This document shows positions 32,979-42,041 of a stretch of 44,868 bases of DNA, piece after piece. The DNA comes from Rhodanobacteraceae bacterium (GTDB taxonomy: Bacteria; Pseudomonadota; Gammaproteobacteria; Xanthomonadales; SZUA-5). Every line of letters begins with the position of its first letter. Position 1 is the stretch's first letter. Both the position numbers and the translations under genes were made by a program. The notes beneath the pieces were generated by a model. It ran no database searches and was not told where the DNA came from. It saw only the letters and a program-made list of their open reading frames with translations. The stretch spans positions 1 through 44,868 of the forward strand of contig JADKFD010000038.1 in the NCBI GenBank assembly GCA_016717705.1. Reading direction: 5' to 3'.

Positions 32979-34021
32979 TCACCCCCGATCCGATACATCT
33001 CGACGCGTCCGTCGCGCGCGCCTGCGGCGGCCTGGCGTTCCTCGCTGTAGCGATCGCCACGACGGCCCCAGACGCCGGCAATCGCCGCGCGCAGCGCCGC
33101 ATCATCGGCGTCGCCGCGCAGCAGGGATTTGAGGTCATGGCCGTGACGGCCGAACAGACAGGTGTACAGCTGGCCATCGGCCGACAATCTTGCGCGGGTG
33201 CAGTCGCCGCAAAACGGCTGGCTCACCGACGACACGAAACCGATCTCGCCACTGCCGTCGACAAAGCGGTAGCGCTCGGCAACCTCGCCGCGATATGCCG
33301 ACTGCACCGGCTCCAGCGGATGCACCGCGGCAATGCGCGCCAGCAGTTCGCGCGAGGGTACAACCGAGGCGACCTGCCAGCGATTGCAGGTACCGACATC
33401 CATGTACTCGATGAAGCGCAGGATCTGACCGCTGCCGCGGAAATGTTCGACCAGTGGCAGGACTTCCGATTCATTGACGCCGCGCTGTACCACGCAGTTG
33501 ATCTTGATCGGCTTCAGTCCGGACCGGTCCGCGTGGGCGATGCCTTCGAGAACTTCCCCCACGTGTCCGCGGCCGCCACTCATCGCCGCAAAGATGTCGG
33601 CGTCGAGCGCGTCCAGACTGACCGTGATCCGCTTGAGCCCTGCGGCCGCCAGCGCCGCCGCGTCGCGTTTGAGCAGCACGCCGTTGGTGGTCAATGCCAG
33701 GTCAGGCGCATGCGGCAATGCGGCCAGGGCGGCGACGATTTCCGGCAAGTCGCGGCGCAGCAGCGGTTCGCCGCCGGTCAGGCGCAGCTTGCGCACGCCG
33801 AGTTCCACGAACACGCCCGCCAGCCGGGCGATCTCGCCGGCGGTCAGGCGCTGAGCCGCGGCCAGAAAAGCGTGGTCGCGCGGGTAGCGATCTTCCGGCA
33901 TGCAGTACGGGCAACGAAAGTTGCAGCGATCGATCACCGAGATGCGCAGATCCAGCATCGGCCGGCCCAGTCGATCACCGGGCGCGACGGCTTGCGTCGG
34001 CGTTGGCGAGTGGGCGCTCAT
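32979..34021 (-). CDS. moaA: GTP 3',8-cyclase MoaA (stop lost by one-base deletion)
   Basis: About 347 residues. Radical SAM enzyme for the first step of molybdenum cofactor synthesis. The SAM cluster is CNFRCPYCMPEDRYPRDH. SAM-binding elements are LRLTGGEPLLRRDLP and ALTTNGVLL. The C-terminal second cluster is FCGDCTRARLSADGQLYTCLFG. The family ends in (V)EMxxIGG-stop. Here VEMYRIGG is followed by a G5 run and TGA out of frame by one base, so a sixth G restores the stop at 32979-32981. As read, the frame runs on ~115 residues into the tRNA gene. The start overlaps the MBL gene stop by four bases. No other moa/moe gene is nearby. Confidence 0.93.
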
Positions 34022-34818
34022 GCGCGACTCCACGCCGACCAGTGCTCGTAGCGCGCGTCGTCATTGGGCTCGGGCAAGGAGAACACGGCGCCGGGTGTCG
34101 CCACCGGGAAGCCGGCCTCACGCATCGACTGCGCGGCCAGTTCGTCGGGATAGTGATAGAGCACCAGGCGCGAACGCACCGATGAGCCGTATTCACGCTC
34201 CAGATCGGCAAGACCGGTGTGCGAGGGATTGGCCACCGGCGCGCAGTCGTGGAAGATCTGCTCGCCATGGCGGCCATGCTGCTGCAACCACTCGGGAATC
34301 GGCCGGGTATCGCCGGTGTAGAGAAAACTGCCCGGCAGCGACACCCCGAATGCGGTTTCCGGCGCATGGTGGCGCACCGGGAACACCACGAAGCGCAGGC
34401 CGGCGTGCCAGAAGGCATCGCTGACCGGGATCAGCTGGAACACGTCCCAGAAATTGCGCCCGCCCTCGGCGACCCAGTTGGGAAAATCGGCAATCCGCCG
34501 CTGCAGCAAGGGCACCACGGTCGCCGGCACATAGAGCCGCGGCAAAGCCACATCGGCGACGAAAGCGAGACGGTAGAACCAGGCCTCCAGATCGCCGATG
34601 TGATCCAGGTGCGTGTGGGTGATGAAAGCCGCGAGCGGCAATGCGCCGTAGACATCGAAATAGCGGTCGAGCACGCCGATACCGACATCGACCAGCAACA
34701 CGGGCGCCGCATCGCGTTCGAGCACCGCGCTGGAACTGCCCAGGGCGCTGGCCTGGGCGCTGCCGACGCCGAGAAAGCGCAACGACAGCTGGGCCGCCGC
34801 GATGCCAGCCTCATCCAT
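34018..34818 (-). CDS. Metallo-beta-lactamase-fold hydrolase
   Basis: 266 residues from MDEAGIAAAQLSLRFLGVGSAQA. The MBL signature is FITHTHLDHIGDLEAWF. Further ligands are probably His in VFPVRHHAPETAFG and Asp in FLYTGDTRPIPEWL, plus a late His in VLYHYPDEL. The layout resembles RNase Z/phosphodiesterase-like MBL proteins of ~260 residues. No signal peptide. It overlaps kdkA upstream by eight bases and moaA downstream by four, so the three form one transcription unit. Substrate unknown. Confidence 0.85.
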   Translation of the reverse strand: MDEAGIAAAQLSLRFLGVGSAQASALGSSSAVLERDAAPVLLVDVGIGVLDRYFDVYGALPLAAFITHTHLDHIGDLEAWFYRLAFVADVALPRLYVPATVVPLLQRRIADFPNWVAEGGRNFWDVFQLIPVSDAFWHAGLRFVVFPVRHHAPETAFGVSLPGSFLYTGDTRPIPEWLQQHGRHGEQIFHDCAPVANPSHTGLADLEREYGSSVRSRLVLYHYPDELAAQSMREAGFPVATPGAVFSLPEPNDDARYEHWSAWSRA

Positions 34819-35541
34819 GGACAGCCTCCGCGTGGGCTTGCAACAACCGCGCCCACCCCGCTCGGGCGTCCGGCGCATCGATGCGCTCGCCAAACAGCTT
34901 GCGCAGCGATCTATGCAAACGCGCCAGCACCGACTCGACCCAAACGCCCGCCGCGCGCCGGCGACCGCGATCCCAGTCGATCACCCAGACCCGGCGACGC
35001 TCGTCCAGCAGCAGATTGTGCGCATTCAGATCGGCATGTTCGAAGCCCTGGGCATGGATCTGCCCGAGCGTTGCGCCGATGGCGCCCCAATCGACCGCAC
35101 TCCAGTCGGTCAAGGTCGCCAGCAGCGCCGACAGCATCCTCGCGGCATCGATGCGGCCCATCAGCAGATCGCCTGAATAGAAGGCGCCGCGACGCCGGAC
35201 TTCCGCCGCCAGCGGCCGCGGAACCGGCAAACCGGACGCGACTGCGGCCGCGAGCAGCCGGAACTCGCGCATCGGTCGCGACTGGGGCGACACCGGTCCA
35301 CACATAACTGTCCTGAGCACCGCGCCACCGCGCCGCCGCGCCGATAACGGCGCAACACCGCATCGCCAAAGTCCGCGTGCAGCGCGAAAGTGGCGCCACG
35401 ACCGCGATCGAGCACGCTGCGCTGCGGCCAGTGTTCCGGCGTGAACCAGCCTGGCTGCGGCGCCGGCAGGCGCGCAGCGTCGTAGATGACGACGCGGTCG
35501 CCATCGGTCAGCATCTGCGCCTGGATCGGTTGCTCGATCAC
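34811..35541 (-). CDS. kdkA: 3-deoxy-D-manno-octulosonic acid kinase (two frameshifts)
   Basis: Starts MIEQPIQAQMLTDGDRVVIYD and reads GRGATFALHADFGDAVLRRYRRGGAVAR, the KdkA N-terminus. One frame then supplies DSYVWTGVA and the next PMREFRLLAAAVASGLPVPRPLAAEV through to the end. So two shifts lie within about 60 bases, near 35315 and 35290. The kinase catalytic motif HADLNAHNLLLDE and the metal-binding VIDWDRGRRR are intact, as is the SLRKLFGERI tail. KdkA phosphorylates Kdo in the LPS inner core on the cytoplasmic face. It sits head-to-head with a GT9 heptosyltransferase gene, consistent with LPS core assembly. Confidence 0.85.
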
Positions 35542-35579
35542 GATTGCCGAATTCTCCTCGTACTGACTACAGCATAGCC

Positions 35580-36667
35580 GTGAACTCTTCCCCAGACTTC
35601 CAGAGCGTCTGCCTGCTGCGCCTCTCGGCGCTCGGCGACGTCAGTCATGTGCTGCCGCTGATCCACGCCTGGCGCCAGCAGCAGCCGCAGACCCGCCTCA
35701 GCTGGATTCTCGGTGCCGGCGAGGCACAATTGCTGGCGGGCACCGCGGGTGTTGAACTGCTCAGTTACCGCAAGCGCGACGGCCTGGCGGGCATGCGTGC
35801 GCGCTGTGGCGGCAACTGGGCACGCGGCGCTTCGACGCTTTGCTGATGATGCAATTGGCACTGCGCGCCAACGTGCTCAGCCTCGGCGTGCACGCGCGGC
35901 GGCGCATCGGCTACGATCGGCTACGTTCACGCGAGGGCCACAGCTGGTTCATTCGCGAGCGCATCGCCGAGCATGGCTACAGCCACGTGCTGGAGACGCT
36001 GTGCCGCTTCGGCGAACCGCTTGGCGTGCGCGTGGATGAACTGGTCTGGCCATTTGTCATTCCCGACGAAGCGCATGAGTTTGCCGATCGCAGCTTGCCG
36101 CACGGCGTGCCCCTGCTTGGCATCAGCCCCTGCTCCAGTCACGCACTGCGTTCATGGTCGGCCGCCGGTTACGCCGAACTCGCGCGTCACGCGCACAAAC
36201 GCCACGGCATGCAGGTGGTGCTGCTCGGCGGCCGCAGCGACAGCGAACGCGCGATGGCCGACGCCATTCTGGAACAGGCGCCCGACGCCCGCTGCCTGGA
36301 TCTGGTCGGCAAGGACACCCTCAAGCAGATGCTGGCCTTGTTGTCCCGCATGAACGTGCTGGTGTCGCCCGACGCCGGCCCTACGCACCTGGCCAGCGCG
36401 CTGGGCGTGCCGGTGATCGGGCTGCACGCGGCGACCGATCCGCGCCGCAGCGGGCCCTATCGCAGCCTGCACTGGTGCGTGAACCGTTTCCCCGAGGTCG
36501 TCCGCCGCCAGCGCGGGCTGGAGCTCGATCAGGTGCGCTGGAGCACGCGCATCGAGTTTCCCGGCGTCATGGACATCATCGAGATCGACGAGGTGCTGGC
36601 CACGCTCGATCGATTGCTGGCGACGCCGGTCGAGCAACGGCTGGCGCCGGCGCCGGCGCACCAGTAG
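35580..36667 (+). CDS. Glycosyltransferase family 9, ADP-heptose LPS heptosyltransferase-like (one frameshift)
   Basis: GTG start (VNSSPDFQSVCLLRLSALGDV). LLRLSALGDVSHVLPLIHAWR is the GT9 N-terminal motif. Near 35805 the frame shifts by one base, after which FDALLMMQLALRANVLSLGV continues the family. The C-terminal domain has the sugar-nucleotide site LLGGRSDSERAMADAI, LVSPDAGPTHLASALGVPVIGLHAATDPRRSGPY. WaaC/WaaF/RfaF-type enzymes add heptose to the LPS inner core. kdkA lies 38 bases away, divergent. The specific acceptor cannot be assigned. Confidence 0.88.
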
Positions 36668-36800
36668 GAGCGGTACCTGGGGGCGTTCGTAGAGCATCGC
36701 GCGCAAGCGCACTCCTACAACCTCGCCGAGGGTCCCCGCCAGAGTGTAGGAGCGCGCTTGCGCGATGCTTCTGATCGCGGGATAAACCCGCTCCCACTGG
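36664..36800. repeat. Cluster of REP-like elements
   Basis: Three or more units in tandem and inverted order: GTAGGAGCGGTACC (36665), GCATCGCGCGCAAGCGCACTCC (inverted, about 36693-36714), TGTAGGAGCGCGCTTGCGCG (36748-36767), and CGGGATAAACCCGCTCCC (36778-36795), which belongs to the GTGGGAGCGG type. Both subtypes occur together here. Confidence 0.8.
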
Positions 36801-36807
36801 CACTGCT

Positions 36808-37233
36808 TCAAGCAAGCTTTGGCGCATCCACGCCTTCGCGTTGGTAATTCGCGTAGGACTTTTCTTCGACCAGATCCGAACCCAGGCGCGCGTTCAAATC
36901 GCGCTTCAGGCGCGCGCGGACGTCGTTGGTGAAATACACCGCGCGGGCCAGTTCGATGAAGCCGGCGTCGAAGGTGCCGGCGGCTTCCTTGTCGCGGATA
37001 TGGTCCTCGATGTCCCACAACTCGCCGTTGATCCGGCGCAGTTCAGCCCAGAGGTCCTCGATCGACTGTGCGCGCGAGGCCGGATGCGCCTGCCAGGTGG
37101 CCAGCAGCGCATCCAGTTCCTTTTGCACATTGGCGCGCTTGGCGGCATCGCCGATGCGCTGCGCCTTGATTTCGAGAATGCTGATCTTGTCGATCAGTTC
37201 GCCGTAAGACACCGGCACCAGCAATTGCGACAT
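36808..37233 (-). CDS. DUF6165 family protein
   Basis: 141 residues, MSQLLVPVSYGELIDKISILEIKAQRI, mostly helical with coiled-coil character (LDALLATWQ..., LWAELRRINGELWDIEDHIRDKEAAG, FTNDVRARLKRDLNARLGSDLVEEKSY). GGAG lies eight bases before the ATG. DUF6165 proteins are often found near LPS or capsule glycosyltransferases, as here, but their function is unknown. No signal peptide. Confidence 0.85.
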   Translation of the reverse strand: MSQLLVPVSYGELIDKISILEIKAQRIGDAAKRANVQKELDALLATWQAHPASRAQSIEDLWAELRRINGELWDIEDHIRDKEAAGTFDAGFIELARAVYFTNDVRARLKRDLNARLGSDLVEEKSYANYQREGVDAPKLA

Positions 37234-37359
37234 TGGGATTGCTCCAGAACAAAGGCCGCGGATGATACGGACAGGCGCGAGCTTGCGCCCAGGCCAGCTG
37301 GGCTCTCGCCGCCGATCTGATCGCGGGCCCGGCCCGCACTCACCGAACGCCCCATAAGT

Positions 37360-37440
37360 GATTGATTTTCTTGTGGGAGCGGATTTATTCCGCGAGAGCC
37401 CTCGCGGGATAGACCCGACCCCACAGGTTCGACGCGCGAA
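37360..37440. repeat. REP-like repeat upstream of the subtilase
   Basis: TTGATTTTC, then TGTGGGAGCGGATTTATTCC (37372-37391), GCGAGAGCCCTCGCGGGATAG, CCGACCCCACAGG and TTCGACGCGCGAA. It matches the copy at 7381-7449 along its full length. The remaining 37234-37541 spacer shows no gene. Confidence 0.75.
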
Positions 37441-37541
37441 TCGGCGCCATTTGCGCCAATCTGCAAACGAAGCGGCTCAGCCCTGCCGCGCACCCGCATA
37501 CTCCGCGGCTACACGGCGCCAGCTGCCACGGAGCACGACCC

Positions 37542-40481
37542 ATGATCAAGTTCAACGGCCTCTTGTCCGGGGTCGCCGCGGCAGCGTGGCTATCCCTTGC
37601 GGCACCGATGCCCGCGCATGCGGCCGCGGCCGCCGCTGCCACTTCCGCCGCGTCGACGCACACCGCGCGCATCGACCCGAGCGTCCTTGGCGCGCTCAGC
37701 GCAGCGCCGGCGGCGCGGACTACCGTCCTGATCAAGCTCTCGCAGCAGGCCGACCTGACTTCGGCCGCCAGGATCGAGGATTGGAACGCGCGCGGCTGGG
37801 CGGTCTACAACGCGCTCCGCGGCACGGCGCAAAACACCCAGGCCGAACTGATGACGCAGTTGCGGTCAGCGGAGGCCGCCGGCAATGCCAGCAAGATCGA
37901 GTCGTTCTGGATCGTCAACGTGATTTCGGTGGAAACCGATCTGGTGACAGTCGAATCGCTCGCCGCCTCGCCGCAAGTCGCCGCCATCCTGCCGGCGCTG
38001 AAGCTCGATCCGCCGGTCCTGATTCCAGCGGCGCCGGTCGCCGCACCCAACGCCATCGAATGGGGCGTGAGCAAGATCCGCGCGCCGGAAGTGTGGTCCA
38101 CCTACGCCACCAGCGGCGCCGGCGTGGTCATCGCCAATGTCGACACCGGCGTGCAGTACAACCATCCGGCGCTGGTCGGTCAGTACCGCGGCAACCTGGG
38201 CGGCGGCAATTTCAACCACAACTACAACTGGTTCGACCCGACCGGCGCCAGCGCCGTGCCGGTCGACGGCAATGGCCATGGTACGCATACCATGGGCACC
38301 GAAGTGGGCACCGACGGCGGCAGCAATCAGATCGGTGTGGCGCCCGGCGCGCGCTGGATCGCCGCTTTCGGTTGCTGCCCGTCCAACCAGGCACTGCTTT
38401 CGGCGCAGCAGTTCATGCTGGCGCCGACCGATCTGGCCGGCAACAACCCCAACCCGGCCCTGCGCCCGCACGTACTCAACCAGTCCTGGGGTGGCCCGGG
38501 TGGCAGCGAGATCTTCGAGGATGTGATCGCCGCGCTGCGCGCGAGCGGCATCTTCCCGGCATTCTCGGCGGGCAACAACGGTAGCAGCGCGGCCGATGGT
38601 TGCGGTCGGATGGGCTCGCCTGGGGACAATCCCTCGGCATTCAGCGTCGGCGCCACCGATATCAATGACGCCATCGGCAGCTTCTCCTCGCGCGGCCCGA
38701 ATCCGTTCACCGGACGCATCGGCCCTGAAGTCTCGGCCCCCGGCGTCAGCGTGCGCTCCAGCGTACCGACCAACGGTTATTCGAGCTTCAACGGCACCTC
38801 GATGGCGTCGCCGCACGTGGCCGGCGCAGTCGCCCTGCTGATCGCGGTCGAACCGCAGCTCGCCGGACAGATCGACCAGATCGAAGAACTGCTGCGCAAG
38901 ACCGCAGCGCCGCTGACCAGCGCCCAGACCTGCGGCGGCGTGGCCGGCAGCCAGGTCCCCAACAATGTCTTCGGCTGGGGTCGCCTCGATGTCAAGGCCG
39001 CGGCCGATTTCATCTTCCATTCCGGCAATCTGCAGGGATCGGTCAGCGTTGACGGTACGCCCACCGGCGGCGTCGTGGTCAGCTTCACCCGACTGGGCAA
39101 GACCCTGACCACCACCACCGACTCCAAGGGCGACTACCGTGTGCTCGCTGGTGCCGGCAGCTATGCGATGAGCGCGAGCTATCGCGGCCAGACCGTCAAC
39201 GCAGCTGCGGTAGTGGTCGCGCAGAACGCCACCACGCAACAGGACTTCGCCATCGGCGCGATCGCCACTTATCGCGTCAGCGGCACGGTCACCCAGCCCG
39301 GCGTGGTGCCGACGCCGGTCCCGGCGATGTTGATGATCGCCGGCCAGGACACACTGGCTCCGGTATGGGCGGATGCCAGCGGCGCCTACAGCATCGATGT
39401 ACCGAGCGGCACCTACAATCTGCTGGCGATCCATCCGGGCTACCAGACGGTCACCCAGAGCGTCAGCGCGGGCGGCACGGTAAACATTCAGATGACGCCG
39501 CGCAGCAACTACCAGTGCCTGGACAACACCCAGCCGGGCGGCCCGACCTACGTCTGGACCGATGCCACCGCCGGCACTGCCTTTCCGCTCGATGACGATG
39601 CCAGCTCCAGCGCGATCACCCTGCCTGGCACCTTCACCTATTTCGGCAGCGACTTCACCACGGTACGCATCAATTCCAATGGCTTCCTGTATTTCGGCAC
39701 GCCGACCTTCAGCACTGCGCACATGCTGCTGCCCTTCGAAGGCAACCCCAACAACGATGTGATGGCCCTGGGCGAGGACCTGAATCCGGCGCTCGGTGCG
39801 CAAGGCAACATCTACGCGCAGACGGTCGGCAATCGGCTGGTGGTGCAGTACCACCAGGTGCAGCACTGGGCGAACGGCTTCCCGGAAACCTTCCAGATCA
39901 TCCTCGACACCGACAGCGACCAGATCACCTACCAGTACCACACGCTGAGCTGGCCCGACTTCACCTCGGTGGGCGTCGAGAACGCGAACGGCAGCGTCGG
40001 CCAGATGTACTCCTACCGCAACTCGGCCAATCTGGTCGGCGGTCGCGCCGTGCAGTTCACGCCGGCGGTCGGCGTCGGCGTCAACTGGGGCTGCGACCAC
40101 GCCTATTCGCTGACCATCGCCGACGACGCCGATCCGGTGAGCCTGGGCGACACCATCACCTACCGCATGGACTGGAACCTGACCGGCTTCGGCGGCGCGC
40201 GCGGCACCACGCTGAGCGTGCCGCTGCCCGCCAAAACCAGTTTCGTCGATGCAGCAGGCGGAATCGAGCCGGTAGCCGACATACTGACCTTCGCCCTGGG
40301 CGACCAGCGCCCGGGGGCCCAGGGCAGCCTCTGGTTCCGGGTCACCGCCGATACGCCGGTCCTGATCAACGCCAGCGCGACCATCGGCGACAGCGACGGC
40401 GAAACGCGCAACGCCAGTCAGACCACGCTGGTGCGGCTGCCTTCGCCGATCGTGTTCCAGAACGGGTTCGAGGGCTTGTAG
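37542..40481 (+). CDS. Secreted subtilisin-like serine protease (S8) with NGFE C-terminus
   Basis: 979 residues. Signal peptide MIKFNGLLSGVAAAAWLSLAAPMPAHA. A propeptide region to about residue 165 is followed by the S8 catalytic domain: Asp in VIANVDTGVQYNHP, His in GNGHGTHTMG, oxyanion Asn in SAGNNGSSAA and Ser in FNGTSMASPHVAG. Next come two carboxypeptidase-regulatory-like beta domains (GSVSVDGTPTGGVVVSFTRLG; VSGTVTQPGVVPTP), a region with a nidogen-like pattern (INSNGFLYFGTPTF...VVQYHQVQHW), a DUF11-type beta domain (SLTIADDADPVSLGDTITYRM) and the C-terminal SPIVFQNGFEGL. No TM anchor or LPXTG follows. The last motif recurs at the ends of two other genes in this window. An extracellular protease, intact. 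Confidence 0.95.
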   Translation: MIKFNGLLSGVAAAAWLSLAAPMPAHAAAAAAATSAASTHTARIDPSVLGALSAAPAARTTVLIKLSQQADLTSAARIEDWNARGWAVYNALRGTAQNTQAELMTQLRSAEAAGNASKIESFWIVNVISVETDLVTVESLAASPQVAAILPALKLDPPVLIPAAPVAAPNAIEWGVSKIRAPEVWSTYATSGAGVVIANVDTGVQYNHPALVGQYRGNLGGGNFNHNYNWFDPTGASAVPVDGNGHGTHTMGTEVGTDGGSNQIGVAPGARWIAAFGCCPSNQALLSAQQFMLAPTDLAGNNPNPALRPHVLNQSWGGPGGSEIFEDVIAALRASGIFPAFSAGNNGSSAADGCGRMGSPGDNPSAFSVGATDINDAIGSFSSRGPNPFTGRIGPEVSAPGVSVRSSVPTNGYSSFNGTSMASPHVAGAVALLIAVEPQLAGQIDQIEELLRKTAAPLTSAQTCGGVAGSQVPNNVFGWGRLDVKAAADFIFHSGNLQGSVSVDGTPTGGVVVSFTRLGKTLTTTTDSKGDYRVLAGAGSYAMSASYRGQTVNAAAVVVAQNATTQQDFAIGAIATYRVSGTVTQPGVVPTPVPAMLMIAGQDTLAPVWADASGAYSIDVPSGTYNLLAIHPGYQTVTQSVSAGGTVNIQMTPRSNYQCLDNTQPGGPTYVWTDATAGTAFPLDDDASSSAITLPGTFTYFGSDFTTVRINSNGFLYFGTPTFSTAHMLLPFEGNPNNDVMALGEDLNPALGAQGNIYAQTVGNRLVVQYHQVQHWANGFPETFQIILDTDSDQITYQYHTLSWPDFTSVGVENANGSVGQMYSYRNSANLVGGRAVQFTPAVGVGVNWGCDHAYSLTIADDADPVSLGDTITYRMDWNLTGFGGARGTTLSVPLPAKTSFVDAAGGIEPVADILTFALGDQRPGAQGSLWFRVTADTPVLINASATIGDSDGETRNASQTTLVRLPSPIVFQNGFEGL

Positions 40482-40608
40482 GCGACGCGGCGCGCTGATG
40501 CGGCGACAAACTCGGAGCAAAGCGACGTCGCGCGGCGCGCCTCAGCCGTCCCGCGGGATCCGCGGCACTGTGCCCGGGAGCGCTCTTGCGTGCAGCTTGC
40601 CCCGCCAG

Positions 40609-41763
40609 TCACGACGCCAGCTGCACCCGATTGCGACCACCCGCCTTGGCCAGATACAGCGCCTGATCCGCGCGTCGCAGCGCGTCATCCAGACGCCTGT
40701 CGTCGACGTGCAATCGGGCGACACCCACCGATACGGTGATGGTCAATTCGACACCATCGGCGTGGAACCGATCGGCTTGCACCCGTTCGCGCAAGCGCTC
40801 AGCCGCCGCCATTGCCTGCGCTGCGTCCACATGGTCGAACAAGGCCACGAACTCCTCGCCGCCCTGGCGCCCGCAGACCCCTGATCCGCGACAGGCGGCG
40901 TCGATGCGCGCCGCCACGTGCTTGAGCGCGGCATCGCCGACATCGTGGCCAAAGCGATCGTTGATCGACTTGAAATGGTCGATGTCGATGACGGCGACCG
41001 CCAATCGATCGCGGCGTTCGCCGGCCGACAAGATCATTGCCTCGCCGGCTGCCGCCAGCGTGCGCCGATTGGGCAGGCCGGTGAGATAGTCGGTACTCGC
41101 CGCCCGTTCCCATTGGCGTGTCAGGCGCTGCGAGCACAACAACAGAAAGGCGGTGGTTCCGATCACCGGCATGATCGCGGCGATCATCGGCGTGGCCAGA
41201 TTCATCCAGTCGCGGTTGTCGAGCATGCTGTCCACCTGCGAACGCAGACCGTAGTGCAGCATGCGCGCGAGCATGAACAGCGCCACCATGCCGAAGATCC
41301 ACGCCAGTACCTGCCGGCTCATGGCGCGCTCGCCCTGCCCGTACTTGCGCAGCGTCAGGACACAGCCGAACAGCAGCGCGACCCACGCCGCCGATGCCAC
41401 CACCACGCGCGATGACAGATCCGGCGTCACCGCGGAAAACCAGTACACGCCAAGGGTTCCCAGCGCCACCGGCAGCAACGGAAGCCAACTGTCGGCCTGT
41501 CCATAGAACTGCCGCAGCGCTCGCCAGTAGGCGCCGACCCCGAGCATCAGCAGCGCATTGGCCAAGGGCAGCACCAGCCCCAGCGGCATCCAGTTCTGCA
41601 GCGCCAGCAGCACGCATCCCATCGCCTGCATCAGCGTGCCGACCCGCCAACTCACTGCCGCCGGCTGCAGCGTGGCCGGCATATCCCGGTGCATCAGCCC
41701 GAGCACGCCGCCGTTGAGCAACATCATCAGAACCGCAACCAGCAACGCGGTGAACGCATCCAT
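40609..41763 (-). CDS. Diguanylate cyclase with N-terminal membrane sensor
   Basis: 384 residues from MDAFTALLVAVLMMLLNGGVLG. About six to seven hydrophobic segments (roughly residues 1-195) form a 7TM-like sensor without recognised ligand residues. The C-terminal GGDEF domain begins DYLTGLPNRRTLAAAGE and contains VIDIDHFKSINDRFGHDVGDAAL and the signature GRQGGEEFVALF, so it should make c-di-GMP. It ends ALYLAKAGGRNRVQL. No EAL domain. The frame is open far upstream, but the real start is set here because a separate small gene ends 8 bases before it. That start lacks a clear Shine-Dalgarno, so coupling to upstream translation is likely. Confidence 0.92.
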   Translation of the reverse strand: MDAFTALLVAVLMMLLNGGVLGLMHRDMPATLQPAAVSWRVGTLMQAMGCVLLALQNWMPLGLVLPLANALLMLGVGAYWRALRQFYGQADSWLPLLPVALGTLGVYWFSAVTPDLSSRVVVASAAWVALLFGCVLTLRKYGQGERAMSRQVLAWIFGMVALFMLARMLHYGLRSQVDSMLDNRDWMNLATPMIAAIMPVIGTTAFLLLCSQRLTRQWERAASTDYLTGLPNRRTLAAAGEAMILSAGERRDRLAVAVIDIDHFKSINDRFGHDVGDAALKHVAARIDAACRGSGVCGRQGGEEFVALFDHVDAAQAMAAAERLRERVQADRFHADGVELTITVSVGVARLHVDDRRLDDALRRADQALYLAKAGGRNRVQLAS

Positions 41764-41770
41764 GGGAGGA

Positions 41771-42033
41771 TCACTCGAAGCCGTTGGCGAAAACCGCCTG
41801 GGGCCCGCCAGATCGAGGACGCTCACCGCGATCGGTATGGTGGTGAGGCCGACGGCGTTGACGAATATCGTGGCGTTGTCGTCGACGGTATCGGGATCGA
41901 CCGCGGCCCGCACGCGCACCACCTGGGGGCGCGAGCCATCGAAGGGCGTGAAGCCGGCCGCGCCGCCGACCAGCACGTTCACGTCGGAGCGCTTCCCGCC
42001 CTGCCCCGAATTGGCTTTGTGCGGGTTATGCAT
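41771..42033 (-). CDS. Small protein with FANGFE C-terminus (one frameshift)
   Basis: A very good ribosome site (GAGGAGG, then AC, then ATG) starts MHNPHKANSGQGGKRSDVNV. The product is about 87 residues with a beta-like segment (VRVRAAVDPDTVDDNATIFV, GLTTIPIAVSVLDLAGP). As read, the frame runs on into the diguanylate cyclase. Adding one C to the CCCC run at about 41801-41804 gives QAVFANGFE and a TGA at 41771-41773, matching the NGFE ends of the subtilase and of the gene at 1978. No signal peptide is visible, unusual for a protein with this ending, so the 5' part may be missing. It starts eight bases after the DUF4349 stop. Confidence 0.6.
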
Positions 42034-42041
42034 GTCCTCCT

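Noticed and set aside
37866..40520. An 884-codon minus-strand open frame opposite the subtilase
   Set aside because: Antisense shadow in high-GC DNA; the plus strand has a catalytic triad and signal peptide.
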